Shown in pieces: positions 1-8,770 of a DNA stretch of 64,000 bases. Source of the stretch: Duganella sp. CF458 (GTDB lineage Bacteria; Pseudomonadota; Gammaproteobacteria; Burkholderiales; Burkholderiaceae_D); NCBI RefSeq assembly GCF_900113115.1, contig NZ_FOOF01000005.1, forward strand, positions 1 through 64,000, given 5' to 3'. The translations under genes and the position numbers were made by a program. The notes below the pieces were generated by a model. The model saw nothing but the letters and a program-made list of their open reading frames with translations. It had not been told where the DNA came from and searched no databases. The stretch's first letter is position 1. Each line of letters opens with the position of its first letter.

Positions 1-57
1 TTTTTGGCTTTTTAGTGGTCATTACGTCGGTCATGGACAATCCCTTTCGGTATTATT

Positions 58-602
58 TCATGACCCCGGATTCACACTAAAATTCTGACAGGCTCGGCGG
101 TTCCTGACATAGGGAACGTGTAAGTGTGCCAGGTCGGACTTGGAAACAATGCCGTAGGCACTCAGGCTTTCAGAGGTCTCAATCAACTCGTCGAGCATTC
201 GAGCCTCTTCACTAATCTTCTGCTCACTGCGCATCTCCCTCATTTCCCCGATCAATGCCAATTGCTCCAATTCGGCCAGGCTTTGGCGATGGAAGCTTTC
301 CGCGAGCATTTTTTTGCTGGGGATACAACCGTGGCGGGGAAGTCATGCCCCGGCTGACTTTTCTCGCGACCGACGAGAAATATGATTGCCGAGCTGTCCT
401 GCTTTGCAACTAACGTGCTAACCGCGCCGCGTTTGCCATGGTCGGGAGTTGCGATGCGCTTCTTGCATAAACCGTGGCCGAGGTCGGCCTCGAAAAGGCC
501 GGCCCCGATTTCGAGCGCTGCGATGCAAATCAAGTCATCGCCAATTACTTTCCTGGCCCAGTGGTCGAAAGTCTTCGTTTTGAAGACTCTCTTACTGTCC
601 AT
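58..602 (-). pseudogene. RelE/ParE-like toxin and antitoxin remnant, frameshifted
   Basis: Read leftward from an ATG at 602, the protein begins MDSKRVFKTKTF and carries ADLGHG, CKKRI, TLVAKQ and GREKS, the pattern of a RelE/HigB-like type II toxin subfamily. At a run of seven A (plus-strand T run 309-315) the frame departs and ends at 252 with an atypical tail. The -1 frame continues from 309 as MLAESF and gives a toxin-like C-terminus (LAELEQL, EMREM). It then runs without a stop into a segment starting at about 198 (MLDELIETSE, YGIVSKSDL) that resembles the N-terminus of the usual HTH antitoxin partner, ending at 58. I infer a decayed pair, or a toxin needing slippage on A_AAA_AAA. The family assignment rests on motif memory, so confidence is moderate. 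Confidence 0.5.
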
Positions 603-640
603 GGTTAAGTGGGGCACCTAGTGCTACACCGTGGGCACAT

Positions 641-1354
641 TCAAGCCGCAGCTCGGGCGGCAGCGATGTAGGCCGGGATTTCAGCGTTGATGCCCAACTT
701 GACTTGGCGGGTCAGGTCGTCTGCCAGCACTTCTTCCTTCCCTTCTGCCAGCGCGGCGAAGATCTGCGCTGCCACGTCTTCCGGTTTAATTTTTGGCATG
801 TCGTAGCCGGCGGTCATATCGGTTTCCATGTAGCCCATATGGGCGCCCACCACTTGCGTGCCTTGCGCGGCCAGTTCGATCCGCAGGCCGTTGGTCAGCG
901 CCCAGGCGGCGGACTTTGACATGCTGTAGGTATTGGTCGGGCCCTGGCTGTACCAGGCCAGCACGGACAGGATGTTGACGATGGCGCCGCCGCCGTTGGT
1001 TTTCAATGTTGGGGCGAAGCCTTTGCTCAGTAACATTGGGCCGATCACGTTGGTTTCCAGTTCGGCGCGCGCCTGTTCCAGCGAGTCGTCGGCCAGGATG
1101 CCGCCGGTGCGGACGATTCCGGCGTTGTTGATCAATACGGTGACGTCTTTGTATTCACGGGTGACGGCGGCGATTTCGTCGTGCTTGGTCACGTCCAGCT
1201 GGACCGGAGTCACGCCGGGGAGCGTGACCGATTTCGGGTCGCGGGCGGCGCCGTAGACTTTTTTCGCGCCGACGGCCAGCGCTGCTTTTGCTAGTTGCAG
1301 GCCGAGGCCGCGGTTTGCGCCAGTGATGAAGACGACGGAATCTTTGAGGTTCAT
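641..1354 (-). CDS. SDR family NAD(P)-dependent oxidoreductase
   Basis: A 237-residue classical short-chain dehydrogenase with a Rossmann fold. The cofactor loop TGANRGLG is at about residues 11-18, NNAG at about 76-79, a serine at about 128, and the catalytic YxxxK as YSMSK at about 143-147. The length is normal for the family. The substrate cannot be told from sequence. The start at 1354 has AAGGAAA seven bases upstream. The promoter region contains a 16-base palindrome (1378-1393) that looks like a TetR-type operator, though no TetR gene is in the window. Confidence 0.88.
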   Translation of the reverse strand: MNLKDSVVFITGANRGLGLQLAKAALAVGAKKVYGAARDPKSVTLPGVTPVQLDVTKHDEIAAVTREYKDVTVLINNAGIVRTGGILADDSLEQARAELETNVIGPMLLSKGFAPTLKTNGGGAIVNILSVLAWYSQGPTNTYSMSKSAAWALTNGLRIELAAQGTQVVGAHMGYMETDMTAGYDMPKIKPEDVAAQIFAALAEGKEEVLADDLTRQVKLGINAEIPAYIAAARAAA

Positions 1355-1377
1355 GGTGGTTTCCTTCGAGGGTTAAT

Positions 1378-1393
1378 GATGACGGTCGTCATC
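1378..1393. promoter_or_regulatory. Palindromic operator upstream of the SDR gene
   Basis: GATGAC-GGTC-GTCATC is an exact inverted repeat 24 bases upstream of the SDR start. Palindromes of the ATGACnnnnGTCAT type are common TetR-family sites. The regulator is not visible here, so the assignment is inference. Confidence 0.5.
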
Positions 1394-1458
1394 GAATGAC
1401 TTAATAATAGTGATCGCAATTAAAAAGTTCAAGGGAAATTTTCGGAAACCGGTAAACC

Positions 1459-1485
1459 AGGGTCAGACCCACATGGCCTGACCCT
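1459..1485. repeat. Short inverted repeat, AGGGTCAG / CTGACCCT
   Basis: Eight-base arms lie in the gap between the OsmC stop and the SDR start. The GGGTCAG core recurs in the larger inverted repeat at 19920-20003, suggesting a dispersed intergenic repeat family. Confidence 0.5.
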
Positions 1486-1505
1486 TGCTGAGCGACGGCT
1501 CTCGG

Positions 1506-1928
1506 TTAAAGGAGGGTGGTGGTGAGCGTGATGTTGGCTTTGAAGAGCTTGGAGACTGGACAGCCTTGCTTTGCTTTATTGGCAAGTTCTTCAAATTTGG
1601 CTTTGTCTGCGCCGGGGATCTTCGCCTGCAGGTCAAGGTGGATGGCGGAAATCGAGAAGCCGTCGGCCACTTTATCCAGCGTCACTTCGGCTTTGGTTTC
1701 CATTTTTTCAGCAGTGAGTCCCGCCTCGCCGAGGATCAGCGACAGGGCCATGGTGAAGCAGCCGGCGTGCGCCGCGCCAATCAATTCTTCCGGATTGGTG
1801 CCCGGTTTGCCCTCGAATCGGCTGGAAAATCCATAGGGCGCCGCCTGTAGCGCGCCGCTTGCAGTACTGATCGCTCCACGTCCATCCTTGATGCCGCCAG
1901 TCCAGACGGCCGAACCGCTAGTCTTCAT
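1506..1928 (-). CDS. OsmC family peroxiredoxin
   Basis: A 140-residue OsmC/Ohr-fold protein, typical for the family, which reduces organic hydroperoxides in the cytoplasm. The two redox cysteines are visible: C57 in HAGCF (peroxidatic) and C123 in GCPVS (resolving). NPEELIGAAHAGC is a family hallmark. The form fits OsmC rather than OhrA. The start at 1928 has AAGGAGG seven bases upstream. It stands alone, 145 bases from the divergent ribB gene. Confidence 0.92.
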   Translation of the reverse strand: MKTSGSAVWTGGIKDGRGAISTASGALQAAPYGFSSRFEGKPGTNPEELIGAAHAGCFTMALSLILGEAGLTAEKMETKAEVTLDKVADGFSISAIHLDLQAKIPGADKAKFEELANKAKQGCPVSKLFKANITLTTTLL

Positions 1929-2073
1929 TGCTGCCTCCTTGAGGGTTGAAAAAGCAATTTAGTCTAGGCCAAAACCCCTAATGGCGGCGCCCGAGGGGGC
2001 GGAAGTGCGGCAAATCCTTTAAAATAGCGGGTTAACAAAGAAACGCTCTGTGCCTCACATCAAAGGAAAAAAT

Positions 2074-3183
2074 ATGTCCATTTCCAGCACCGAAGAAATC
2101 GTCGCCGAACTGCGCGCCGGTCGCATGGTGATCCTGGTCGATGAAGAAGACCGTGAAAACGAAGGCGACCTGGTGCTGGCCGCCGAACACGTCACGCCGG
2201 AAGCGATCAATTTCATGATCAAGCACGCGCGCGGCCTGGTGTGCCTGACCCTGACCGAAGAGCATTGCAACCAGCTCGACCTGACCATGATGACGGCCAA
2301 GAACGGCACTTCGTTCGGCACCAACTTCACCGTGTCGATCGAAGCGGCGGAAGGCGTGACCACCGGTATTTCGGCAGCCGACCGCGCCAAGACCATCCAG
2401 GTGGCCGTGGCCAAGGGCGCCAAGCCAAGCGATATCGTGCAGCCGGGCCACATCTTCCCGCTGCGCGCGGTGCCGGGCGGTGTGCTGATGCGCGCCGGCC
2501 ATACCGAAGCGGGCTGCGACCTGACCGCGATGGCTGGCCTGATGCCGGCTTCGGTGATCTGCGAGATCATCAAGGACGACGGCACCATGGCGCGCCTGCC
2601 GGAATTGCTGGAGTTCGCGCAGGAGCACGGCCTGAAGATCGGCACCATCGCCGACCTGATCCACTACCGCAGCCAGAATGAATGCATGGTGGAACGCATT
2701 GGCGAGCGTCCGCTGCGCACTGCGCACGGCGACTTCCGTATGATCGCTTTCCGCGACAAGCCAAGCGGGGCGGCCCACCTGGCGCTAGTGCATGGCGACA
2801 TGGCTCCCGGCAAGGAATCGCTGGTGCGCGTGCACCAGCCGGTCTCCATCCTGGACCTGCTGGAAACCGAAGCCACCACCCACTCCTGGAACGTGTCGTC
2901 CTCGATGAAGGCGATCAAGGAAGCGGAGCAGGGCGTGATGGTGCTGCTGAACTGCGGCGAGACTGCGGAGCAACTGTTCGGCCAACTGGCCGCGCTGGAC
3001 AAGAACGTGCGCCCAACCGGCCGCGCCGCCAGCATGGACCTGCGCAGCTACGGCATTGGCGCGCAAATCCTGCGCGATGTGGGTGTCCACAAGATGCAGT
3101 TGCTGGCCAGCCCGCGCAAGATGCCTTCGATGACCGGCTTTAACCTTGAAGTCACCGGCTACATGGCCAAACCTGCCGCCTGA
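2074..3183 (+). CDS. ribB: 3,4-dihydroxy-2-butanone-4-phosphate synthase with degenerate GTP cyclohydrolase II-like domain
   Basis: A 369-residue riboflavin biosynthesis enzyme. Residues 1-200 are the DHBP synthase domain ([12 protein letters not shown] acidic loop near residue 25, [10 protein letters not shown] near 150), making the four-carbon unit from ribulose-5-phosphate. Residues 205-369 have the GTP cyclohydrolase II fold ([21 protein letters not shown]), but the Zn-binding Cys cluster (GDxxxSxRCDCG) is absent, so cyclohydrolase activity is unlikely and a separate ribA is expected elsewhere. I chose the ATG at 2074 (AAAGGA just upstream) over the one at 2050. No FMN riboswitch consensus is visible upstream. 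It leads ribH and nusB. Confidence 0.93.
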   Translation: MSISSTEEIVAELRAGRMVILVDEEDRENEGDLVLAAEHVTPEAINFMIKHARGLVCLTLTEEHCNQLDLTMMTAKNGTSFGTNFTVSIEAAEGVTTGISAADRAKTIQVAVAKGAKPSDIVQPGHIFPLRAVPGGVLMRAGHTEAGCDLTAMAGLMPASVICEIIKDDGTMARLPELLEFAQEHGLKIGTIADLIHYRSQNECMVERIGERPLRTAHGDFRMIAFRDKPSGAAHLALVHGDMAPGKESLVRVHQPVSILDLLETEATTHSWNVSSSMKAIKEAEQGVMVLLNCGETAEQLFGQLAALDKNVRPTGRAASMDLRSYGIGAQILRDVGVHKMQLLASPRKMPSMTGFNLEVTGYMAKPAA

Positions 3184-3220
3184 AGCGCGGCTTAACCCGA
3201 ATCCAGAAAAGAGGACCACC

Positions 3221-3709
3221 ATGACCGTAGCAACCTACGAAACCAACCTGTCCGGCGAAAACCTGCGCATCGGCGTCGTGCAAGCGCGCTTCAATGAAGA
3301 CGTTTGCCATGGCCTGCTGTCCGCTTGCCTGCAGGAGCTGAAGAACCTGGGCGTGGAAGATGAAGACATCCTGCACGTGACCGTTCCAGGCGCGCTGGAA
3401 GTGCCGCTGGTGCTGCAAAAGATGGCTGAGTCCAACCAGTTCGACGCGCTGATCGCACTGGGCGCCGTGATCCGCGGCGAAACCTATCACTTCGAGCTGG
3501 TGTCCAATGAATCCGGCGCGGGCATCACCCGCGTGGGCCTGGACTACAGCATCCCTATCGCCAACGCCATCCTGACCACCGAGAACGACGAGCAGGCGGA
3601 AGTCCGCATGGCCGTCAAAGGCGCCGAAGCTGCCCGCTGCGCCGTCGAAATGGCCAACCTGTCGATCGCCCTGGAAGAGCTGCACCAGGACCTGGGCGAC
3701 GACGAGTAA
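3221..3709 (+). CDS. ribH: 6,7-dimethyl-8-ribityllumazine synthase
   Basis: A 162-residue lumazine synthase, the penultimate riboflavin enzyme, which condenses the RibB product with the pyrimidine diamine. Visible hallmarks are [10 protein letters not shown] near the N-terminus, VPGALEVPL, and [14 protein letters not shown] with the catalytic histidine of the family. The ATG at 3221 follows AGAGGACC. It lies 37 bases after ribB and 20 before nusB, as in many proteobacteria, so the three are probably co-transcribed. Confidence 0.96.
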   Translation: MTVATYETNLSGENLRIGVVQARFNEDVCHGLLSACLQELKNLGVEDEDILHVTVPGALEVPLVLQKMAESNQFDALIALGAVIRGETYHFELVSNESGAGITRVGLDYSIPIANAILTTENDEQAEVRMAVKGAEAARCAVEMANLSIALEELHQDLGDDE

Positions 3710-3729
3710 TTCAACAAGAAGGTAAGAAC

Positions 3730-4200
3730 ATGACTGACAATATGACTCACGCTAACCCGAGCAAGAACCGCACGCCGCGCCACCGTGCCCGCGAGTTCGC
3801 GCTGCAGGGACTGTACCAGTGGCTGCTGAACAATGAAGAAGCGACCAAGGTCGTCAACAACATCCGCGGCGCGCACGGCTTCGACAAGGCGGACGGCGAG
3901 TACTTTGCCGACCTGCTGCGCGGCACCATCAAGCAATCGGTTGAACTGCGTGAAGAGTTCACGCCGCTGGTCGATCGTGGCATTGGCGAGCTGTCCCCGA
4001 TCGAGCACGCGGTGCTGCTGATCGGCGCCTATGAGCTGAAGAACCATGTCGAAATTCCATACCGTGTCGTGATCAACGAAGCGGTGGAACTGACCAAGTC
4101 CTTCGGCGGTATCGACGGCCACAAGTACGTGAACGGCGTGCTGGACAAGTTGGCCGCCCAACTGCGCGGCGACGAAGTCGCTGCCGACAAGAAGCGCTGA
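3730..4200 (+). CDS. nusB: Transcription antitermination factor NusB
   Basis: A 156-residue all-helical NusB. RHRAREFALQGLYQWL at the N-terminus and INEAVELTKSFGG near the C-terminus are characteristic. NusB with NusE (S10) binds boxA RNA and supports rRNA antitermination. The start at 3730 follows AGAAGG, and a second in-frame ATG at 3742 is possible. An inverted repeat at 4255-4283 follows and may end the ribB-ribH-nusB transcript. Confidence 0.95.
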   Translation: MTDNMTHANPSKNRTPRHRAREFALQGLYQWLLNNEEATKVVNNIRGAHGFDKADGEYFADLLRGTIKQSVELREEFTPLVDRGIGELSPIEHAVLLIGAYELKNHVEIPYRVVINEAVELTKSFGGIDGHKYVNGVLDKLAAQLRGDEVAADKKR

Positions 4201-4254
4201 TTCTTCACATCCGCTTCACGCCTTCGGGCGCAGCATGTCTCCTGAACAAGGGGC

Positions 4255-4283
4255 CGAAAAATGGGGTACGTCCCCATTTTTCG
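4255..4283. repeat. 12-bp inverted repeat downstream of nusB
   Basis: CGAAAAATGGGG and CCCCATTTTTCG are exact reverse complements around the loop TACGT. The T-rich right arm could act as a terminator. The GGGGTACGTCCCC core also looks like a dispersed repeat of this kind of genome. It lies just upstream of the DJ-1/PfpI ribosome binding site. Confidence 0.6.
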
Positions 4284-4308
4284 ATTCCGTTTTTACCAGG
4301 AGAAATCA

Positions 4309-5364
4309 ATGATCAAGCAATTCTTGCGCGCCGCCGGCTGGCTGGCTGCGACCCTCGCCCTGCTGGCCGCCGCCGGCTACGCATATTTCCTCAGCTTTGA
4401 ACTTGACCGGCAACCGCGCCCGAATCCTCAGGTGCGTCCGGCCGAGATTGCCTGGCTTGCCGCCGCCCCGGCTGCGCCGCGTGGCCGGATATTGGCCGTG
4501 GTTTCAAGCGCCGCGCACTTCCCGGACGGACGCAAGAAGGCTGGCTACGAACTGACCGAGCTGGCGCGCGCTTACTACGTGTTCCAGGCCGGTGGGTATG
4601 AGGTGGACATCGCTTCGCCCGCCGGCGGGCGTCCCCCCGAGCGCATCGATGCCGAAGACATGGGCGATGCCGACTACGCCTTCCTCAACGACCACACAGC
4701 GCAACGAAAGCTGGACGCTACCCAGCCGCTGGCCAGCGTCGATCCAGGCCGCTACGCGGCAGTCTTTTTTGTCGGTGGCAAGGGCGCCATGTTCGACTTC
4801 CCGAATAATGCCGACGCGGCGCGCATCGCATCGGCAATTGCAGCGCGAGGCGGGGTAGTGGGGGCGGTCTGCCATGGACCCGTTGCACTGTTCGGCGCGC
4901 ACGGCCCCGGCGGCGGCAGTCTGGTTGCCGGCCGCCGCATGACGGGTTTTTCAAATGACGAAGAATTGTTCCTGATGAAGGATGCCCGCCAGCGCTTGCC
5001 CTTCATGCTCGAGGACCGTGCCCGAGCCCTTGGTGCCCGATTTGCCGTCGCGCCGAAGTTCGTCGGGCACGTGGTGGTCGACGGCAAGCTGGTAACCGGC
5101 CAAAATCCCTGGTCCACCTGGGCCACGGCGGAGGCGATGGTGACTGCCATGGGCGCTACCCCTGCCGCGCGGCCGCTGACCGCCGAAGAGCGCAGCGCGC
5201 TGGCGCTGGCGGCGTATTACGACAGCGGCTTGGAGGCGGGGCGCGCGGAGCTTCGCCAAGGCGAGGGCTTTGATAAGATGCTGGTGCTGATGCACGCCAT
5301 GGTGGCGGCCATGCAGGGCAGGGGACGCGATGCTTTCCAGCTGCAGCGACTCGCTAAAGGATAA
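4309..5364 (+). CDS. Membrane-anchored DJ-1/PfpI family protein
   Basis: A 351-residue protein with one N-terminal transmembrane segment (about residues 8-29, ALLAAAGYAYFL) followed by a DJ-1/PfpI glutamine amidotransferase-like domain (about 55-290). GGKGAMFDF and the nucleophile elbow GAVCHGP, with its cysteine, are Hsp31/PfpI hallmarks. Relatives act as glyoxalases, chaperones or deglycases; the substrate here is unknown. The ATG at 4309 has CCAGGAGAAA upstream and is preferred to 4261, which lies in an inverted repeat. Its stop is 2 bases from the response regulator start, so it is probably in that operon. Confidence 0.85.
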   Translation: MIKQFLRAAGWLAATLALLAAAGYAYFLSFELDRQPRPNPQVRPAEIAWLAAAPAAPRGRILAVVSSAAHFPDGRKKAGYELTELARAYYVFQAGGYEVDIASPAGGRPPERIDAEDMGDADYAFLNDHTAQRKLDATQPLASVDPGRYAAVFFVGGKGAMFDFPNNADAARIASAIAARGGVVGAVCHGPVALFGAHGPGGGSLVAGRRMTGFSNDEELFLMKDARQRLPFMLEDRARALGARFAVAPKFVGHVVVDGKLVTGQNPWSTWATAEAMVTAMGATPAARPLTAEERSALALAAYYDSGLEAGRAELRQGEGFDKMLVLMHAMVAAMQGRGRDAFQLQRLAKG

Positions 5365-5366
5365 GG

Positions 5367-6038
5367 ATGCCGCTGAATATACTCGTCGTCGAAGACAATC
5401 AACTGCTGGCCCGTAATCTTGCCGATGCTTTCGGCGGCCGGGGCCATGCGGTGGATTTTGCGGCGAACGGCGAACATGGCTTGGCGCTGGCGCTGGAACA
5501 TCCTTACGACGTGCTGGTGCTGGACCTGGCCTTGCCGGGTATCGACGGGCTGGAAGTCTGCCGGCATTTGCGCGCCCGCCTGCCGCGCCGCCTGCCGGTG
5601 TTGATGCTGACTGCGCGCGATACGCTGCAGGACAAACTTGGAGGCTTCGCCGCGGGAGCCGATGATTACCTCGTCAAACCGTTCGCCATGGAGGAACTGC
5701 TGGCGCGCTGCCAGGCGCTGGCCTTGCGGCACCGGGATTACGCGCTGGCGGTGGGCAGCCTGCAGATAGACCGCCGGGCGCAGGCGGTGACGCGCGCCGG
5801 CCAGCCGCTACGGCTGCAGCCTGCCGGCTATCAGTTGCTGCTGGCGCTGGCCGAGGCGCATCCACGCGTGATGACGCGCAGCGAACTGACGCAAGTGCTG
5901 TGGCATGACGACCCGCCGGACTCGGACGCATTGCGCAGCCACTTGTACCAGTTGCGGCAGGCGCTGGATAAGCCGTTCGCCCTGCCGATGCTGGTGACCG
6001 TGCATGGCGTCGGCTTTCGCCTGGATGCCGGCGCATGA
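5367..6038 (+). CDS. OmpR family response regulator transcription factor
   Basis: A 223-residue two-domain regulator. The receiver domain (1-115) has the acidic pair in VVEDN, phospho-acceptor Asp in VLVLDLALPG and Lys in LVKPF. The C-terminal winged helix (about 125-220) is of the OmpR/PhoB type. It overlaps the next gene, its cognate kinase, by 4 bases (ATGA), so the two are translationally coupled. It likely regulates its own operon and genes outside the window. Confidence 0.93.
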   Translation: MPLNILVVEDNQLLARNLADAFGGRGHAVDFAANGEHGLALALEHPYDVLVLDLALPGIDGLEVCRHLRARLPRRLPVLMLTARDTLQDKLGGFAAGADDYLVKPFAMEELLARCQALALRHRDYALAVGSLQIDRRAQAVTRAGQPLRLQPAGYQLLLALAEAHPRVMTRSELTQVLWHDDPPDSDALRSHLYQLRQALDKPFALPMLVTVHGVGFRLDAGA

Positions 6039-7318
6039 CGGCTCAGCATAGCTTGCGCCGCCGCCTTGCTTCGGCCTTCGCCCTGATCGCCCTGTGCACG
6101 GCCCTGCTGTTTTCCGGTTTCGCGGTGGTGTTCATGTACGCGCTGGAAGACGAATTCTTCGCCAATTTGCTGGCGCAGGAAACTGCGCACCAGCAGGCCA
6201 GCTGGCGGGAATCTGCAGCGCTGGCACCGCCGCTGCGGCCATTTGTCAGCGTGCATCGTGATGAGGCAAGCTTGCCGCCGGATCTGCGGCGCCAGCCAGG
6301 CGTTGCGCGCGGCGGTGAATTCTTCGGTGACGGCGGCCGCCACTACCATGTGCGCCAGCTTGCATTGCCTGCCGCGCCGCCAATGCTGCTGGTGGCGGAG
6401 GTGGGCACTGAACTACTGGTCCGGCCGCGCTTGCCGAAGGTGCTCGGCCTGTTGGGCGGATCGTTGCTGGCGATCCTGGCGCTGACCGTGGGCCTGGGCT
6501 ATTGGCTGGCATGGCGCGCCACGCGTCCGCTCAATACATTGGCGCAACTGGTCGGCGGTGCCGCCCCGGGGCATCTGCCGCAGGGCTTTGCTGAAGCCTT
6601 TCCGCACAATGAAATCGGCGCGCTGGCGCGGGCGCTTGATGACGCCATGTCGCGCACGGCCGCCTTCATCGAGCGCGAACAGCATTTCACGCGCGACGCC
6701 AGCCACGAATTGCGCACCCCGTTGGCGGTCATTGAAGGTGCGGCCTACCTGCTGGCGGAGCAGCCGATGCCATCGCTCGCGTCTGAGCAACTGCAGCGCA
6801 TTCGCAGCGCCGCTACCCATATGGCGCAAACGGTCGATCTCCTGCTGGCACTTGCGCGCGAGGATTTGGCGCAGGAGGGCAGTGCCAATCCGCCGCTACA
6901 ACCGGTAAGACTGCTTCCGCTGGCCGAGAGTACTGTGGTGCAAATGGCGCACCTGCTGGATGGAAAACCGGTGAGCGTCGAAGTGGACATTGGCCAGGCG
7001 GCGCATTTCTGTGTGCCGCAGCCGGCTCTTGCCGTCGTGCTGTCGAATATCGTCGGCAACGCTTTTCAGCATTCACAGCGAGGTTGCGTGCGAATCACAT
7101 TCGATGGCGTGCGTCTGACAGTCAGCGATGAAGGACCCGGCCTGGAGGACGCGATCCGCACGCGATTGTTCGAGGCTGGCGTCAAGGGTGGCAACAGTCG
7201 CGGGCATGGCCTCGGGCTGTCGATTGCGCGGCGGCTGGCCGAGCGCATTGGCCTGGAGTTGTCGTTGGAACCGGGCGCACAAGGCGGGACAGTCGCCACG
7301 CTGACACCGCGAAAATAA
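6035..7318 (+). CDS. Two-component sensor histidine kinase
   Basis: A 427-residue inner-membrane kinase. There are TM helices at about 12-35 and 140-165 with a short periplasmic domain between, then a HAMP-like linker. The HisKA domain has ASHELRTPLAV with the phospho-histidine, and the HATPase domain has N box NIVGNAFQHS, G1 DEGPGL and G2 GHGLGLSIARRL. It overlaps the upstream regulator gene. The sensed signal is not evident. A bidirectional terminator follows directly at 7320-7340. Confidence 0.93.
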   Translation: MTAQHSLRRRLASAFALIALCTALLFSGFAVVFMYALEDEFFANLLAQETAHQQASWRESAALAPPLRPFVSVHRDEASLPPDLRRQPGVARGGEFFGDGGRHYHVRQLALPAAPPMLLVAEVGTELLVRPRLPKVLGLLGGSLLAILALTVGLGYWLAWRATRPLNTLAQLVGGAAPGHLPQGFAEAFPHNEIGALARALDDAMSRTAAFIEREQHFTRDASHELRTPLAVIEGAAYLLAEQPMPSLASEQLQRIRSAATHMAQTVDLLLALAREDLAQEGSANPPLQPVRLLPLAESTVVQMAHLLDGKPVSVEVDIGQAAHFCVPQPALAVVLSNIVGNAFQHSQRGCVRITFDGVRLTVSDEGPGLEDAIRTRLFEAGVKGGNSRGHGLGLSIARRLAERIGLELSLEPGAQGGTVATLTPRK

Positions 7319-7319
7319 A

Positions 7320-7340
7320 AAAGCCACCCGGGGTGGCTTT
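7320..7340. terminator. Bidirectional rho-independent terminator
   Basis: AAAGCCACCC pairs with GGGTGGCTTT, with A and T runs on either side, between two convergent genes (kinase ending 7318, transglycosylase ending 7360). It would serve both strands. Confidence 0.8.
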
Positions 7341-7359
7341 GCTGTTGCGCCGCGAACGA

Positions 7360-8292
7360 TTACAGGCCGGCCAGCTGGTCTGCGCTGATTTGCTTGTCAG
7401 CCTGGGCCACGGTGGTCGGGGCTTCCTTCGCCTTGGCAGGAGCCGGGGCGGGGGCTGCTGCAACTTGTTGCGGCGGGGTGATGTAAGGCACCTTCTTGCC
7501 GGCGGAGACTTGCTTCAGGCGGGAGTATTCCGCCAGTACGCGCGAGCCATAGCCGTCATCGGTCTCGAAGGCGGCTGCGCCAACATAGAATTTCAGGCCG
7601 GCTTCAACGGAGCCGCCTTTGGCCACATAATCCCGCAGGATCAGGGCGCCAACTCGGATGTTGGCGACCGGGTTCAGCGCAGCTTGCACGCCGCCCAGGT
7701 CCTGGAATTTGTCGGTGTGGACCTTGGACATCACCTGCATCAGGCCTTGCGCGCCCATCGGGCTTTCCGCAAACGGGTTCAAGCCCGACTCGATCGCCAT
7801 CACGGCCAGGATCAGCAGCGGATCCAGCTTGATTTCCTGAGCGGTCAGGTAGGCGGTAGAGACCAGCATATTGGTCGCATCGCCTGCTACACGGTAACGC
7901 TTGGACAGCCAGTTGGTGACCGCGTCCTGTTGCTTCTTGGAACCGACCAGGTCCTTCTCCTCGGCAGTGAGTTGCGCTTCGGCGGTGGCGATGACCAGGC
8001 CGGCCGGACGCACCGCAGGCGCTTCCATCAGTTCGGACAGCGGAGGTGCAACCACAACTTGCTTCGGCACCGGCTGCTCGCCGCGCAGGGCGTGTGCCAG
8101 GTCGGTCGCCAGTTCAGGACGGGCAACCATGGCGCAAGCCATGACCAATGCAGCGATACCAAGGAGGCTCAGCATGGACTGAGCTGCGGTCATCAGGCCG
8201 CGTGCCGAAATGCTCTGCGTGGAAATCCACGCGGCGGGCTGGCAAGCCCACAGGCGGGCGCTATCAAGCAACCCATTGAATCGATTGTTCAT
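7360..8292 (-). CDS. Lytic transglycosylase, SLT domain
   Basis: A 310-residue protein with an N-terminal membrane anchor or signal segment (about residues 37-57) and an SLT/lysozyme-fold domain (about 140-270). MAIESGLNPFA carries the catalytic glutamate (E168) and GAQGLMQVM is the second conserved block. It cleaves peptidoglycan glycan strands to 1,6-anhydro products in the periplasm. The C-terminal tail is Ala/Pro/Lys rich and probably flexible. It has a long, structured 5' region (8293-8770). Confidence 0.9.
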   Translation of the reverse strand: MNNRFNGLLDSARLWACQPAAWISTQSISARGLMTAAQSMLSLLGIAALVMACAMVARPELATDLAHALRGEQPVPKQVVVAPPLSELMEAPAVRPAGLVIATAEAQLTAEEKDLVGSKKQQDAVTNWLSKRYRVAGDATNMLVSTAYLTAQEIKLDPLLILAVMAIESGLNPFAESPMGAQGLMQVMSKVHTDKFQDLGGVQAALNPVANIRVGALILRDYVAKGGSVEAGLKFYVGAAAFETDDGYGSRVLAEYSRLKQVSAGKKVPYITPPQQVAAAPAPAPAKAKEAPTTVAQADKQISADQLAGL

Positions 8293-8770
8293 TCAGAACT
8301 CCCCTGAAATGTAAGAGTCAAAACGCGTCCCCGCCGCGTTGAAACGCGGTCAATTCGACGTGCCATAGTCGTTACATCAGTAGTTATCTTCGTCCACCGC
8401 CGCACAGGTTGCACGGGATTGGACGCCATCATTGTTTGCTAAAGCTGGCGATTCTGTAGGGCCAGTTGCAACACAACTTTTTCCGGGTGAGAGGCAGACG
8501 CCTCGTGAAAAACACTCCTTAAAATGTCTGTGGAGCCCGGATGCTCCGTGAATGTAATGAGGGACAACTTAGTTGGCATAAAGGCCATGTCCTCATCAGG
8601 TAGGTCAAATTGTAGGAGGCGTATTATATCCCGTCAATACTAACACTCGCGTTCTTTATTACTTTTGAGTATGACTTTCTCGTGAACACATTGACAAAAA
8701 CCAATAAAATCAACGGCTTGACTAAAAGTGCTCAGACGGCCCGTCGGGAGCAAAATAATCGTAAAAAAGT
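8293..8770. other. 478-base intergenic region with several hairpins, no gene found
   Basis: This divergent gap between the transglycosylase and ubiD is far longer than others in the window. I find no convincing ORF or tRNA. It has three consecutive stem-loops: GAGGC-AGAC-GCCTC (8491-8504), GGAGC-CCGGAT-GCTCC (8532-8547) and an imperfect GAGGGACA/TGTCCTC stem (8559-8593). The right third is AT-rich and should hold the ubiD promoter. A small RNA or 5' leader is possible. No known riboswitch consensus was recognised. Confidence 0.5.

Noticed and set aside
1929-2073. FMN riboswitch upstream of ribB
   Set aside because: The conserved AGGGCGGGG-type RFN elements are not present in this gap.
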